DNA of 57,985 bases. It comes from an uncultured Pseudomonas sp. Lineage in GTDB: Bacteria; Pseudomonadota; Gammaproteobacteria; Pseudomonadales; Pseudomonadaceae. The notes below the pieces were generated by a model. The model saw only the letters and a program-made list of their open reading frames with translations. It was not told the origin of the DNA and did no database searches. The position numbers and the translations under genes were made by a program. The stretch is from NCBI RefSeq assembly GCF_946885955.1, contig NZ_CAMPHI010000034.1, positions 1 to 57,985 of the forward strand. Reading direction: 5' to 3'. Shown piece by piece: positions 39,416-48,928 of this stretch. Every line of letters starts with the position of its first letter. Position 1 is the stretch's first letter.

Positions 39416-40033
39416 TTAGAGGACGTCCAGCAGCTCGACGTCGAACACCAGCACGCTGTGCGGCGGGATGCTACCAACACCTTGCTCGCCGTAGGCCAGC
39501 TCGCTAGGCACGTACAGGCGCCATTTGCTGCCGGCATTCATCAGTTGCAGGGCTTCGGTCCAACCGGCGATCACGCCGCCAACCGGAAACTCCGCAGGCT
39601 GGCCGCGCTCGTAGGAGCTGTCGAACACAGTGCCGTCGATCAGGGTGCCATGGTAGTGGGTGCGCACGGTGTCTTCGCGGGACGGCTTGGCGCCTTCGCC
39701 ACTGCTCAGCACTTCGTATTGCAGGCCGGAAGCCAGCACGGTGATACCGTCACGCTTGGCATTCTCGGCAAGGAAGGCCAAGCCGGCGCCGGCGGCCGCT
39801 TCGGCCTTGGCTTGCGCTTCGGCCTGCATCACGTCGCGGATGACCTTGAAGCTGGCGGACAGTTCGGCCTCGCCGACACGGCTCGGCTGGCCAGCGAACG
39901 CGTCGGACAGACCGGCGATGATCGCCTCCAGGCTCACGCCCGGCGGCGGGTTGTCGCGCAATTGACCGCCAAGTTGGCGACCGATGCCGTAGCTGACCCG
40001 GGTTTCATCGGTCGAGAGGTTGATTTCGGACAT
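39416..40033 (-). CDS. fklB: FKBP-type peptidyl-prolyl cis-trans isomerase FklB
   Basis: The 205-aa protein has an N-terminal helical dimerisation domain (about 1-95, Ala/Glu-rich) followed by a full FKBP domain (GLQYEVLSSGEGAKPSREDTV, GTVFDSSYERGQPAEFPV, YVPSELAYGEQGVGSIPPHSVLVF). No signal peptide is visible, so it is cytosolic FklB/FKBP22 rather than FkpA. Confidence 0.95.
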   Translation of the reverse strand: MSEINLSTDETRVSYGIGRQLGGQLRDNPPPGVSLEAIIAGLSDAFAGQPSRVGEAELSASFKVIRDVMQAEAQAKAEAAAGAGLAFLAENAKRDGITVLASGLQYEVLSSGEGAKPSREDTVRTHYHGTLIDGTVFDSSYERGQPAEFPVGGVIAGWTEALQLMNAGSKWRLYVPSELAYGEQGVGSIPPHSVLVFDVELLDVL

Positions 40034-40093
40034 TGCACTGCTCCGCTGGGCTGAAAAAAGGTCGGCCAGCCTAGCACAAAGCGTCCACTCGCC

Positions 40094-40240
40094 CTAACCG
40101 CCGACCACCCCAGAGCGTCGACGACGGCAGCGCTCGGAGCAGTACTTCACCTCAGCCCAACAGCGCGCCCACTTCTTGCGCCAGGTGAAGGCGAAACCGC
40201 ACACCGGACAGGACTTGACCGGTAGTTCGGCCTTCTTCAC
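40094..40240 (-). CDS. DUF2256 small cysteine-rich protein
   Basis: The 48-aa protein starts at GTG 40240, whose GTGA overlaps the photolyase TGA. Its sequence holds [25 protein letters not shown] and [12 protein letters not shown]: four Cys in a CxxC...CxxxC arrangement, presumably binding zinc, then a basic tail. This is the DUF2256 pattern, a family repeatedly found beside photolyase/cryptochrome genes and light-induced in P. putida. Function is unknown. Confidence 0.88.
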   Translation of the reverse strand: MKKAELPVKSCPVCGFAFTWRKKWARCWAEVKYCSERCRRRRSGVVGG

Positions 40241-41772
40241 AAGGGTTCACCGGCATCCAGCCGCGCCAGCAACTGCTCGCCCCGCGCCCAGAGTCCCTGT
40301 CGCTTGGCCTCACTCATCTTGTCCAGGCCGCGATAGATCATGCCCAGCCGGTGATTGCCGGACAGTTGCTCGCGGTGGCGCATTAAAAAATGCCAATACA
40401 AGGCGTTGAACGGGCAGGCCCGCTCACCCACGCTTTCGCTGACCTTGTACGCGCAGTCGCCGCAGTAGTTGGACATGCGCTTGATGTACTGACCACTGGC
40501 GCAATAAGGCTTGGAGCCGAGGTAACCGCCATCGGCATGCATGACCATGCCCAGGGTGTTGGGCAACTCGACCCAGTCGAACGCATCCATATACACCGCC
40601 AGGTACCAGTCGCAGACCTGGCTGGGCCGAATGCCGGCGAGCAGGGCGAAGTTGCCGGTCACCATCAGCCGCTGGATATGGTGAGCATAGGCATGCTCCA
40701 GGGTCTGGCCGATGGCCTGGCTCATGCACTTCATCCGAGTGTGCCCCGTCCAATAGAACTCAGGCAGCGGCCGCGTGTTGCCGAAGGCGTTACGCTCGGC
40801 GTATTCGGGCATCTGTAGCCAGTAGATGCCGCGTACGTACTCGCGCCAACCGATCAGTTGGCGGATAAAGCCCTCGGCGGCATTCAGCGGCACCTGACCG
40901 CGCCAGTAGGCAGCGTCGACATCCGCACAAAGCCGGCGCACGTCCAGCAAGCCGATATTCAACGCCGCGCTGATCCGCGCATGAAACAAAAACGGCTCGC
41001 CCAACGCCATGGCGTCCTGGTAATCGCCAAAGGCCGGCATGGCGAAGTCGAGAAAGTGTCGCCACAGCGCTTCAGCCTCGGCGTGGGTCACCGGGTAGTC
41101 GAAGGCCGCCAGGCTGCCGTAGTGATGGCTAAACCGCTCGCCCACCAGAGCCAGTACCTCCCGGGTGATGGCGTCGACTGGAAAGCGCGCCGTCATCGGC
41201 GCCTTGAGCTGTTTGGGCAGCGCCTTGCGGTTTTCCGCATCGAAGTTCCAGGCGCCACCCACCGGAGTGCCATCACCATTCATCAGCAACCCAGTCTTGC
41301 GGCGCATCTCGCGGTAGAAGAACTCCATGCGCAGTTGCTTGCGCCCTTCGGCCCAGCGCGCGAACTCGCCACGGCTACAGATGAAGCGGCTGTCGGCATG
41401 CCAGGTGATCGGCACGGCGCAGGCCCGCAACGCCTGCTCCAGGCGCCATTCGCCCGGTTCGGTCAGGTGCACCTCGGTGGCCTGCAGCTGTGCTGCCCAA
41501 CGCTGTAGTTCGCCAGGCAGCGAGCCGCTGTTGTGCGCATCGTCCAGCTGGACGTAATGCACGCACCAGCCGCGCGCGCGCAACGCTTCGGCAAAATGGC
41601 GCATGGCGCTGAAGATCAGTGCGATCTTCTGCGGATGATGCGGCACATAGTCGGTTTCCGCGGCCACCTCGGCCAGCAGCACGGCATCGTGCTGCGGGTC
41701 GAGCGCCAGCAGGCTCGGCAGGTCGAAAGACAGCTGATCGCCGAGTACCAGGGCAAGCCGGCGGGTATTCAT
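40237..41772 (-). CDS. FeS-type (6-4) photolyase / cryptochrome-like protein
   Basis: The 511-aa protein belongs to the FeS-BCP (PhrB/CryB) branch of photolyases. The N-terminal Rossmann-like domain ([16 protein letters not shown]) binds the lumazine-type antenna in relatives. The FAD domain has [16 protein letters not shown] and [18 protein letters not shown]. The four iron-sulfur Cys are visible: one in RPSQVCDWY, two in YCGDCAYK and one in [13 protein letters not shown]. It repairs (6-4) photoproducts or acts as a light sensor. It lies between DUF6482 and DUF2256 genes on the minus strand, probably as one operon controlled from the palindrome at 42185-42222. Confidence 0.93.
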   Translation of the reverse strand: MNTRRLALVLGDQLSFDLPSLLALDPQHDAVLLAEVAAETDYVPHHPQKIALIFSAMRHFAEALRARGWCVHYVQLDDAHNSGSLPGELQRWAAQLQATEVHLTEPGEWRLEQALRACAVPITWHADSRFICSRGEFARWAEGRKQLRMEFFYREMRRKTGLLMNGDGTPVGGAWNFDAENRKALPKQLKAPMTARFPVDAITREVLALVGERFSHHYGSLAAFDYPVTHAEAEALWRHFLDFAMPAFGDYQDAMALGEPFLFHARISAALNIGLLDVRRLCADVDAAYWRGQVPLNAAEGFIRQLIGWREYVRGIYWLQMPEYAERNAFGNTRPLPEFYWTGHTRMKCMSQAIGQTLEHAYAHHIQRLMVTGNFALLAGIRPSQVCDWYLAVYMDAFDWVELPNTLGMVMHADGGYLGSKPYCASGQYIKRMSNYCGDCAYKVSESVGERACPFNALYWHFLMRHREQLSGNHRLGMIYRGLDKMSEAKRQGLWARGEQLLARLDAGEPL

Positions 41773-41857
41773 GGGATGACCTTCTCGCAGAGATGAAAGC
41801 GCCGGCAGCGCTTGGCAATGGACACCCGTGCCCGATAAGTTCGAGGCGCCCGGGGCG

Positions 41858-42163
41858 CTACCAGGAAGAGCTCAAGGAAATAGGCACGCGCAGGGTGTTC
41901 TGGGTGCCTGTCGGCATGCCGCACATCTCGTCGTGCACCGAAGCATGTACCAGGTGGAAAGGCACCTGAGGTAACTCATGCAGCAGCTCGCGGGCGTGCT
42001 CCACCGAGCACAGGTGCAAGGTGCGGCCACTTTCGTCGTGCAACGACTGCGCGCGACCGGCCATGCGAATTTCCAGGACGTAGATCCCGCCCTCAATGGA
42101 AATCAGGTTGAGCTCATCGATGTGCCCGGCATGCGCATGGGCGGATAAATCGTGCAGATACAT
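41858..42163 (-). CDS. DUF6482 family protein
   Basis: The protein has 101 aa from ATG 42163; the frame is open ten codons further. It starts MYLHDLSAHAHAGHIDELNL, a small beta-rich protein with VFHL-type strands and a conserved SVHDEMCG motif. I recognise it as the Pseudomonas DUF6482 group; function is unknown. It is the first gene after the operator and is followed 85 bases later by the photolyase gene. Confidence 0.8.
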   Translation of the reverse strand: MYLHDLSAHAHAGHIDELNLISIEGGIYVLEIRMAGRAQSLHDESGRTLHLCSVEHARELLHELPQVPFHLVHASVHDEMCGMPTGTQNTLRVPISLSSSW

Positions 42164-42184
42164 GGCGTAGACCTCGCGAGGTTT

Positions 42185-42222
42185 CTTATACAAAAATTAT
42201 ACATATTTTATTTTTGTATAAG
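42185..42222. promoter_or_regulatory. Palindromic operator upstream of the photolyase operon
   Basis: A perfect 13-base inverted repeat, CTTATACAAAAAT (42185-42197) and ATTTTTGTATAAG (42210-42222), has a 12-base A/T-rich centre holding another TATAC. It stands out sharply against the GC-rich context and lies 22 bases before the DUF6482 start. TATAC-type sites fit MerR-family regulators such as LitR, but the regulator is not in the window. Confidence 0.7.
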
Positions 42223-42300
42223 AAAATAAAAACGCAAGGCAGAAAGCAAACCGCCCGTCCGTTTTGCAACGGCCGGGCGGCTGGGCAGGCGTAAGGGCAA

Positions 42301-42795
42301 TCAATGGTCGTGCTTGGTCAGCTTATCCAGGTAACCCATGGCGAATGCCGAGGCCACAAAAGCCATGTGGATGATCACGTACCACTGGAGGTGTTCCACG
42401 TCGATGTTCTCGGCGTTCATAAACACTTTGAGCAGATGAATCGAGGAAATCGCCACAATAGAGGCGGCGACTTTCATCTTCAGCGAACCGGAGTCCATCT
42501 TGCCCAGCCAGCTGAGTTTCTCCTTGCCTTCGTCGATATCCAGTTGCGAGACGAAATTCTCGTAACCGGAAATCATCACCATGACCAGCAGACCGCCAAC
42601 CAGGGCCATATCGATCAACGACAGGATCACCAGGATCAGATCTGCCTCGGCGATGGAGAATACGCTGGGGAGAATATGAAAGACTTCTTGAAAGAACTTC
42701 AGCATCAAGGCCAGGAGGCCGAGCGACAGACCAAAATACAGAGGGGCCAGCAGCCAACGAGATGCATACATCGCGTTTTCGATAAAGCGTTCCAT
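42301..42795 (-). CDS. YqhA family inner-membrane protein (UPF0114)
   Basis: The protein has 164 aa from ATG 42795, chosen because homologues begin [18 protein letters not shown]; a GTG at 42807 is in frame. It has four hydrophobic segments (about 13-35, 50-75, 105-125, 135-155). It corresponds to TIGR00645/UPF0114. Function is unknown; it is predicted in the inner membrane. Confidence 0.88.
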   Translation of the reverse strand: MERFIENAMYASRWLLAPLYFGLSLGLLALMLKFFQEVFHILPSVFSIAEADLILVILSLIDMALVGGLLVMVMISGYENFVSQLDIDEGKEKLSWLGKMDSGSLKMKVAASIVAISSIHLLKVFMNAENIDVEHLQWYVIIHMAFVASAFAMGYLDKLTKHDH

Positions 42796-42903
42796 AGGGG
42801 GACTCACTAAGGGTTCAAACAGCCGGCGAGTATACCCAGCACGGCCTTGCAGACAACCCTGGTATTGTTGCGATAAACGTCGGCACAGGTTATCCCCGGC
42901 AAC

Positions 42904-42912
42904 TGTGGATAA
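42904..42912 (-). promoter_or_regulatory. DnaA-box sequence
   Basis: The perfect 9-mer TTATCCACA is on the minus strand in the spacer between the yqhA-like gene and the small gene at 42999. A second match lies at 43422-43430. Confidence 0.5.
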
Positions 42913-42998
42913 CCTTGTGGGCAGGTTCAGGATCGATCGCTACAAAGCGCACGGCAGCGGCATTCGAGCAGGCTGGTTAAATGCTGCTCAGCCGGCCA

Positions 42999-43340
42999 TC
43001 AATTTTCCGGTTTGAACTGATAGTCGCCAAGATTACGGCAACGCACGCCGTTCAAGCGGCGTAGCTCAGCCTGGATATGCAGGCGCCAGATCGGCAACTC
43101 GTCGCACACCCCATAGCCCTGCGCCGCCAGACTTTCGGTAATCGCCAGCAATATCCCTTCGGCAACGAAAGGCCCGTAGAACGGGCCCTGCGCCTTGATC
43201 GTCGAGGGTTGAGCGCCCGACATGCCCGCCGCGCAGATCAGCGTCCAGAGACCTTTCTCGCCCGCCAGCGGCAGCACGGCGCACTCGATACGAGTCACCA
43301 GACCCAGGCATTGGCGGGTAAGGCAAAGGCTACGCGGCAT
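42999..43340 (-). CDS. Conserved hypothetical protein (PA4575-like)
   Basis: The 113-aa protein has five Cys, no signal peptide and no motif I recognise. The sequence (RSLCLTRQCLGLVTRIECAV, FYGPFVAEGILLAITESLAA) and the place between the YqhA-like and Lon-like genes match the Pseudomonas hypothetical PA4575. Spacers on both sides carry DnaA-box 9-mers. Confidence 0.75.
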   Translation of the reverse strand: MPRSLCLTRQCLGLVTRIECAVLPLAGEKGLWTLICAAGMSGAQPSTIKAQGPFYGPFVAEGILLAITESLAAQGYGVCDELPIWRLHIQAELRRLNGVRCRNLGDYQFKPEN

Positions 43341-43421
43341 CGCGACGACCCTCGAAGAGACCTGGCTTCAGCCTACACCCGAGTGGGCGACCCAGGGAAG
43401 CCGACAGTTGTCACACAAGAC

Positions 43422-43430
43422 TGTGGATAA
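43422..43430 (-). promoter_or_regulatory. DnaA-box sequence
   Basis: TTATCCACA is on the minus strand, adjacent to a near-copy (ATCCACACA) at about 43432-43440, in the spacer between the hypothetical gene and the Lon-like protease gene. Confidence 0.5.
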
Positions 43431-43534
43431 CTGTGTGGATGAAAGCCGCCAAACCCATACCGCCAGGGGCTTTCGATGCCGGAACCCGATCATGCGGTCG
43501 GAACCGGCTATCGAACCAACCTTTCGGCCAATGC

Positions 43535-45988
43535 TCAAGCTGCCGGTTTTTTCGCCCGTGGCTTTTTCACCGCGACTACCGGCTCCTCGATTTTCGGCGC
43601 TTCCTTTTCTTCCTCTGCCATGCCCATTTCGGCGATTTCGCGCAGACGTTCGACGACCCGTGCATTGACGCTGCCACTGGGGAACTGGCCTTTGGCGTTC
43701 GGGCTGCCGACTTCCTCGCCAACCAACAGGCTCAGCGCCTCATCGACCTGGCGCACGGCGTAGATATGAAACTGCCCGGCGCGCACCGCCTGCAGCACCC
43801 GCTCATCGAGCATCAAGGTCGAGACATTGGAATGCGGAATGATCGCTCCCTGCTCGCCGGTCAGGCCGCGTGCCTCGCACAGGCGGAAGAAGCCCTCGAT
43901 CTTCTCGTTGACTCCGCCGACCGCCTGTACCTCGCCGAACTGGTTGATCGAACCGGTGATGGCGAAGCACTGCTTGAGCGGCGTGCGCGACAAGGCCGAG
44001 ATCAGCGTGCAGACCTCGCCGAGCGAGGCGCTGTCGCCGTCGACATAGCCGTAGGACTGTTCCAGGGCGATGCTCGCGGAAATCTCCAGGGGGAACTCCT
44101 GGGCATAGCGGCTGCCCAGGTAGCCGGTGAGAATCATCACGCCCTTGGAGTGGATCGGCTGGCCGAGGTTGACCTCGCGCTCGATGTCGACGATGCCGCT
44201 GCCGCCCGGATACACAGTGGCAGAGATGCGCGCCGGTACGCCGAACGCCGAATCACCGACCTCTAGCACGGTCAGGCCGTTGCACTTGCCCACCGCGGCG
44301 CCCGCGGTATCGATCAGGATGATGCCGGCCAGCATGTCGTCGATGATCCGCGCCGAGACCCGTCCGGTGCGCGTGGCCTTGGCCTTGAGCGCACGTTCGA
44401 TATGGCCGACGTCGGTGACCACCTCGCTGGCCAACTGACGGATGAAGTCGGCCTCGCTGACCAACTGGAACAGGTCGCCAATGCGTGCCGACAAACGCCC
44501 CTGGTGCTCGGCCAGGCGTGCGCTGTAGGTCGCCAGCCGCGCCACCGCGGCAGCAGTAAGGGGCGCCATGCCCTCTTCCATGGTGCGGGTTTTCATCAAC
44601 TGGGCGAATTGCTCCAGGCTTTCATCGCCGAGGGGAATGTCCTCGTCGAAGTCGACCAGCACGCGGAACATTTCCTGGAAGTCCGGATCGTGATCCTGCA
44701 ATGCGTAGTACAGCTGGCGCGCACCGATGATGATCACCTTGACCTGCAGGGGAATCACCTGCGGGTTGAGCGTTACGGTTGCGATACGGCCCAGGTCGCC
44801 GAGTGGCGATTCCATCTTCAGTTGCCGCGAATGCAGCGCGCGCTTGAGCGCATCCCAGACGAACGGCTCGCCGAGCATCTTTTCCGCTTCGAGAATCAGA
44901 AAACCGCCGTTGGCGCGGTGCAATGCGCCGGGGCGCAATTGACGGTAGCTGGTATAGAGCGCGCCCTGATCGGCGTTGTATTCGATCCGGCCGAACAGGT
45001 TGTCGTAGGTCGGGTGCGGCTCGAACACCACGGGCGCGCCGCCCTGGGCGTGATGGCCGACCACCAGGCTCGGGCAGTACTGCTCCTCGAGCATCTTGCG
45101 GGTCTGGGCGTCGGCCTTCTCCACTTCGACCAACTGATCGACTACGGTCTTCAGCAGGTTGACCTGCACCGCCTGCAAATAGGCGCAGACCTCGGCATTT
45201 TCCGCGTATTTTTCCGACAAGGGCGCAAGTAGCGGCTGCAGCGCGACGGTAATGGTTTCCTCGTTGAGCTGGCGCAGCTGGTTGCTCGATTCGCGTTTCC
45301 ATTGCGGCAAGCTGGCGAGCTCCTCATTGAGGCGCTCTTCGAGGGTCGCGATGTCGAGGTGGAAGCGCTCGCGATCGGCTTCCGGCAACTGGGCGAACTC
45401 GGCTTCGTCGAGGGCCTTGCCGTCGAGCATCGGGGTGAAGGCGATATTAGTGCTGTCGCGGTACAGCGCCACGTTCTTTTCCAGGGACAATCGTTCGATC
45501 ACGTCCAGGGCCTGGTCGTAGCGCTTGTTGAAGGCGCGGTCGATGGCGTTTTTCTTCTGCTGGAACGAGGGGTGCTCGAACACCGCCGGAAAGGTCGCCA
45601 ACAGGTTGTCGACCAGACCGTTCACATCGGCGATGAATTCTCCAGCGGTACCGGCCGGTAGCTCCAGCGCGCGGGGTTCGCGGGGCTCGTCGAAGTGGTT
45701 GACGTAGACCCGGTCCGCCGGGGTTTCCAGACGCTTGGCTTCGGCCTTGAGGTAGCGCTTGACGAAGGAGAAGCGGCCGGTGCCCGGCTCGCCCATGACG
45801 AATACGTTGTAACCGGGGCGCGGCATGGCCACGCCGAACTGCAAGGCTTCGACCGCGCGCTCCTGACCGAGCACGCCACGGAAGGGCTCCAGATCGTCGG
45901 TGCTGGCGAAGTTGAACTGTTCCGGGGAGAAGGGACGGGTTAGGGCTTCGGGTGCCAACCGCAGGTGGGCAGCAACGGAGTCGGGCAT
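43535..45988 (-). CDS. Lon-like ATP-dependent protease (AAA_32/LonB type)
   Basis: The 817-aa protein has SD AAGGA before ATG. The N-terminal AAA region has a P-loop GEPGTGRFSFVK in which the usual Lys is Arg, a feature of this subfamily. The C-terminal S16 protease domain has the catalytic Ser in GDSASLGEV and Lys in GGVNEKIEGF. The tail is basic (AVKKPRAKKPAA). It is not the heat-shock Lon. It matches Pseudomonas PA4576. Substrates are unknown. Confidence 0.93.
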   Translation of the reverse strand: MPDSVAAHLRLAPEALTRPFSPEQFNFASTDDLEPFRGVLGQERAVEALQFGVAMPRPGYNVFVMGEPGTGRFSFVKRYLKAEAKRLETPADRVYVNHFDEPREPRALELPAGTAGEFIADVNGLVDNLLATFPAVFEHPSFQQKKNAIDRAFNKRYDQALDVIERLSLEKNVALYRDSTNIAFTPMLDGKALDEAEFAQLPEADRERFHLDIATLEERLNEELASLPQWKRESSNQLRQLNEETITVALQPLLAPLSEKYAENAEVCAYLQAVQVNLLKTVVDQLVEVEKADAQTRKMLEEQYCPSLVVGHHAQGGAPVVFEPHPTYDNLFGRIEYNADQGALYTSYRQLRPGALHRANGGFLILEAEKMLGEPFVWDALKRALHSRQLKMESPLGDLGRIATVTLNPQVIPLQVKVIIIGARQLYYALQDHDPDFQEMFRVLVDFDEDIPLGDESLEQFAQLMKTRTMEEGMAPLTAAAVARLATYSARLAEHQGRLSARIGDLFQLVSEADFIRQLASEVVTDVGHIERALKAKATRTGRVSARIIDDMLAGIILIDTAGAAVGKCNGLTVLEVGDSAFGVPARISATVYPGGSGIVDIEREVNLGQPIHSKGVMILTGYLGSRYAQEFPLEISASIALEQSYGYVDGDSASLGEVCTLISALSRTPLKQCFAITGSINQFGEVQAVGGVNEKIEGFFRLCEARGLTGEQGAIIPHSNVSTLMLDERVLQAVRAGQFHIYAVRQVDEALSLLVGEEVGSPNAKGQFPSGSVNARVVERLREIAEMGMAEEEKEAPKIEEPVVAVKKPRAKKPAA

Positions 45989-46157
45989 TGGTAATCCTTA
46001 AAACGGGGGGCCAACGGGGCTGGAGAAATCATGGCCGCATCGGCCAGCATCCACAAGCCGTATGCTCTCTGGACTCCGTCTTATTTCATGCGCGCGACAA
46101 AGCTCGCGGCGCTCTGCGGCGGCGCTGAGACGTACCATGCCAATGCCCTGCCACCGA

Positions 46158-46475
46158 TCAGCTGTCGGCGCAGGCCGCGCAGAACCTGGCGGCGGGCAGC
46201 GCCTGCAGGCGCGCGGGCTCGATCGGCTGGGCGCATCGCACACAGCTGCCGTATCGCCCTTCGGCCAGGCGCAAGCGGGCCAGCCCGACCTGATTCATGC
46301 CCTCCTCGGCCTCGGCCAGCAGGGCATTGAGCACTTCATCGTTCTGGCGCTGCTGGGCCTGCTCGACGGCTTCCACCGGTTCGCTGCGCGTCATGTCGCG
46401 GCGAATCGCCTCGGCGCGCTCGCTGTATTCGTTGTACAAGGCATCCAGTGCGGCTTGCGGATCGAAATCGGTCAT
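46158..46475 (-). CDS. TraR/DksA-type zinc finger protein
   Basis: The 105-aa protein has an N-terminal helical region (about 1-65) followed by a C4 zinc finger CVRCAQPIEPARLQALPAARFCAAC, cut here at ARFC...CAAC. This is the short DksA-like type. It may modulate RNA polymerase, but the acidic DxxDxA coiled-coil tip of DksA is not evident. Confidence 0.9.
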   Translation of the reverse strand: MTDFDPQAALDALYNEYSERAEAIRRDMTRSEPVEAVEQAQQRQNDEVLNALLAEAEEGMNQVGLARLRLAEGRYGSCVRCAQPIEPARLQALPAARFCAACADS

Positions 46476-46542
46476 GGCGGTTCTCCCGGAAAGGACGGTC
46501 TGCGCAGTGTGGGCGCGGCGCGGCGGCGGGCCTTGATCTCTA

Positions 46543-47142
46543 TCAGCGAATCTGCGCTAAAGCGCCTGCCAGGCTCCAACAATCCGCGGCGAAATGATCA
46601 GCCAGTTCCGGCCAGGGGTTTTCCGCGAGATTCACCAGCACGCTGTAGGCCCCCGCCGCCCGCGCGCACTCCAGGTCATATCGATAGTCGCCGACCATCA
46701 CCAGTTCACTCGGCGCCACCCGCCAGCGCTCGGCCAGGTGCAACAGGCCGCCGGGATGGGGTTTCGGCGGCGCCTCGTCGCGTCCGAGCACATCGTCACT
46801 GGCGAAATACTCGCCCAGACCGATCGCCTGCAACGTCAGCAGGGCCAGCGCGTGGGCGTTGCGGGTGAGGATGCCGAGCCGGCAACCGCGCGCCTGCAGC
46901 TCGCGCACCAGCTCGACGGCGCCCGGTGCCGGCTGTGCGCCGAGGGCCAATTCGCGCTCGTGGTCCAGCAACCAGGCGTGTTTGGCCGCCGCCACCTCGG
47001 CGGGCAAGGCAGCCAGGTGATGCAGAATGTCGTGGTCCTGGGGAATTTCCAGCGCCCGCTTGATCGCCTCGAAATCGTGCACGGCGAGGGTCAGGGTGCC
47101 GTCCATGTCGAACACCCAATGGCGCGCCGTGCGCAATGTCAT
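46543..47142 (-). CDS. HAD-family phosphatase (Gph-like)
   Basis: The protein has 199 aa from ATG 47142 (GAGGA six bases upstream; TTG 47148 rejected). The motifs are I VFDMDGTLT, II ILTRNAH, III PPKPHPGG and IV VGDYRYDLECARAAG. It is a cytosolic phosphatase of phosphoglycolate-phosphatase type; the substrate cannot be told. The ATG overlaps the tesB stop by four bases, so the two are coupled. Confidence 0.93.
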   Translation of the reverse strand: MTLRTARHWVFDMDGTLTLAVHDFEAIKRALEIPQDHDILHHLAALPAEVAAAKHAWLLDHERELALGAQPAPGAVELVRELQARGCRLGILTRNAHALALLTLQAIGLGEYFASDDVLGRDEAPPKPHPGGLLHLAERWRVAPSELVMVGDYRYDLECARAAGAYSVLVNLAENPWPELADHFAADCWSLAGALAQIR

Positions 47143-48008
47143 TTCCAATCCTCACGGACTCGGGTCAGGCCTTCCTGGGCCACCGAGGCGACCAGCTGGC
47201 CCTGGCGGTTGAAGATGCTGCCGCGGGAAAAGCCGCGGGCATTGCCGGCCCAGGGGCTGTCCATGGCATAGAGCAGCCAATCGTCCATGCGCAGGTCGGC
47301 GTGGAACCACAGCGCGTGGTCGAGGCTGGCGACCTGCATGAACTTCTGGAACACCGACACGCCATGGGGCTGCATCGAGGTGGTCAGCAGGTTGAAGTCG
47401 CTGGCGTAAGCCAGCAGCAGCTTGTGCAGTTGCGGTTCGTCCGGCAGCTCGCCGGCGGCGCGGAACCAGACATACTTGACCGGCTCGCACGGCTCGGGAG
47501 CGAAGGGGTTGATCCGCGTCACCGGGCGGATTTCGATGGGTTTTTCGCTGATCGCGCGCTCGCGCATGCGCTCGGGAATCATCGCCTCGACCATACGCGA
47601 CAGTTCGGTTTCCGACTTCAGCTGCTCCGGCCCCGGTACCTCGGGCATGCTGTTCTGGTGATGGAAACCGCCCTCGTCGAACTGGAAGGAAGCGCTGCAG
47701 GTGAAGATCGGCTTGCCCTTCTGGATCGCCGTCACCCGCCGGGTGCTGAAACTGCCGCCGTCGCGCACCCGGTCGACCTGATAGACCACCGGCAAACCGG
47801 CATCGCCGGGGCGCAGGAAGTAACCATGCATCGAGTGCACATGGCGCGCCGGATCGACCGTCTGGCTGGCCGCCGATACGCACTGGCCGAGCACCTGGCC
47901 ACCGAACAACTGGCGAAAGCCGAGGTCCTGGCTGACGCCGCGAAACAGGTTCTCTTCGATGGTCTCGAGGGTCAGCAGGGCGACCAATTCATTCAACACC
48001 TGACTCAT
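47139..48008 (-). CDS. tesB: Acyl-CoA thioesterase II
   Basis: The protein has 289 aa from ATG 48008 (GGAGA upstream). A double hot-dog fold is visible: FGGQVLGQCVSAASQTV and HSMHGYFLRPGD in the first half, LDHALWFHADLRMDDWLLY with the catalytic Asp and VASVAQEGLTR with the catalytic Gln in the second. It hydrolyses medium- and long-chain acyl-CoA. It is co-transcribed with the HAD gene. Confidence 0.96.
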   Translation of the reverse strand: MSQVLNELVALLTLETIEENLFRGVSQDLGFRQLFGGQVLGQCVSAASQTVDPARHVHSMHGYFLRPGDAGLPVVYQVDRVRDGGSFSTRRVTAIQKGKPIFTCSASFQFDEGGFHHQNSMPEVPGPEQLKSETELSRMVEAMIPERMRERAISEKPIEIRPVTRINPFAPEPCEPVKYVWFRAAGELPDEPQLHKLLLAYASDFNLLTTSMQPHGVSVFQKFMQVASLDHALWFHADLRMDDWLLYAMDSPWAGNARGFSRGSIFNRQGQLVASVAQEGLTRVREDWK

Positions 48009-48084
48009 GCATGCTCTCCAATAACCGCCAAGAAAGCGGCAAAACGTCATTCGGTAACCGGCCGTATTCGACGGTGGTATGCGC

Positions 48085-48231
48085 TAACAGGCCGTTGAAA
48101 AACTACCTACGTTGGCAATACTGCGTTAAAAACAGGCTCAGAATGCTCATTTACAGCACGTAAACTCCGCTTCCTCGCCTATTTTTGCCTTGTCTTGCCT
48201 ACCTCGCCTACGTTTTTCAATGACCTGCTAA
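48085..48231. mobile_element. MITE-like repeat B upstream of tesB
   Basis: This element of about 147 bases has ends TAACAGGCCGTTGAAAAAC and, read inwards from the right, TTAGCAGGTCATTGAAAAAC. The interior aligns with the reverse complement of the element at 35430-35572 around AATGCTCA and a central TTTACAGCACGTAAA. It fills most of the tesB-GNAT spacer and has no coding capacity. Confidence 0.7.
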
Positions 48232-48250
48232 TCGGCCGATTTTACCCGTT

Positions 48251-48847
48251 TCACCGGCCCGACGGGCTAGCCGCGTCGTCGCTCATTGCCCCGCCTCGCC
48301 ACTCGTCATGCCGCAAACGATAGAGCACATGCCGACGCAACGCATGGCCTGGCGCCAGCCTGGGATGGTCAAAATCCTCGGCAGGGGCATGACGCATGCC
48401 AATCGCCTGCATCACCCGCTGCGACGGCAGGTTATCCACCGCGGTAAAGGCCACGACCTGCTCCAGCCCGAGTTGCTCGAAGGCACAGCCCAGGGCCGCG
48501 CGCGCCGCTTCGCTGGCGAAGCCCTGGCCCCAGTGCGCGTGGGCCAGGCGCCAGGCGATTTCCACCGCTGGGCCGAAAGGTGCCTCGAAGCCGACATGAC
48601 CGATACCGGTGAAGCCGATAAAGGCGCCGTTGTCCTTACGCTGCAGGGCCCACACGCCGAAGCCGTGCTCGGCGAAATGCCGGCGAAAACGCCGGATCAT
48701 CGCCGCCACATCGGCGCGGCTGTATGGCGCGGGGAAATAGCGCATCACCTGCGGGTCCGCACAGAGCGCCGCAAAAGGTTCCAGGTCCGCGGCGCGCCAG
48801 GCACGCAGCTGCAGCCGCGCGCTGTGCAATTCAATCAAGTCAGCCAT
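48251..48847 (-). CDS. GNAT-family N-acetyltransferase
   Basis: The protein has 198 aa from ATG 48847 (GGAG five bases upstream); the open frame continues antisense through the next gene but that part is spurious. It is of RimJ/RimL type: IELHSARLQLRAWRAADLEPF, WGQGFASEAARAALG (acetyl-CoA site) and AVDNLPSQRVMQAIGM. The acceptor is unknown. Confidence 0.92.
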   Translation of the reverse strand: MADLIELHSARLQLRAWRAADLEPFAALCADPQVMRYFPAPYSRADVAAMIRRFRRHFAEHGFGVWALQRKDNGAFIGFTGIGHVGFEAPFGPAVEIAWRLAHAHWGQGFASEAARAALGCAFEQLGLEQVVAFTAVDNLPSQRVMQAIGMRHAPAEDFDHPRLAPGHALRRHVLYRLRHDEWRGGAMSDDAASPSGR

Positions 48848-48928
48848 CGTCACTCCGCTTGAGCAGGGCCGGGCAGCCCCGCCATACTCGGGCGCCGCGC
48901 GCTTCAATTTATCTACAGGGCTTATTCT

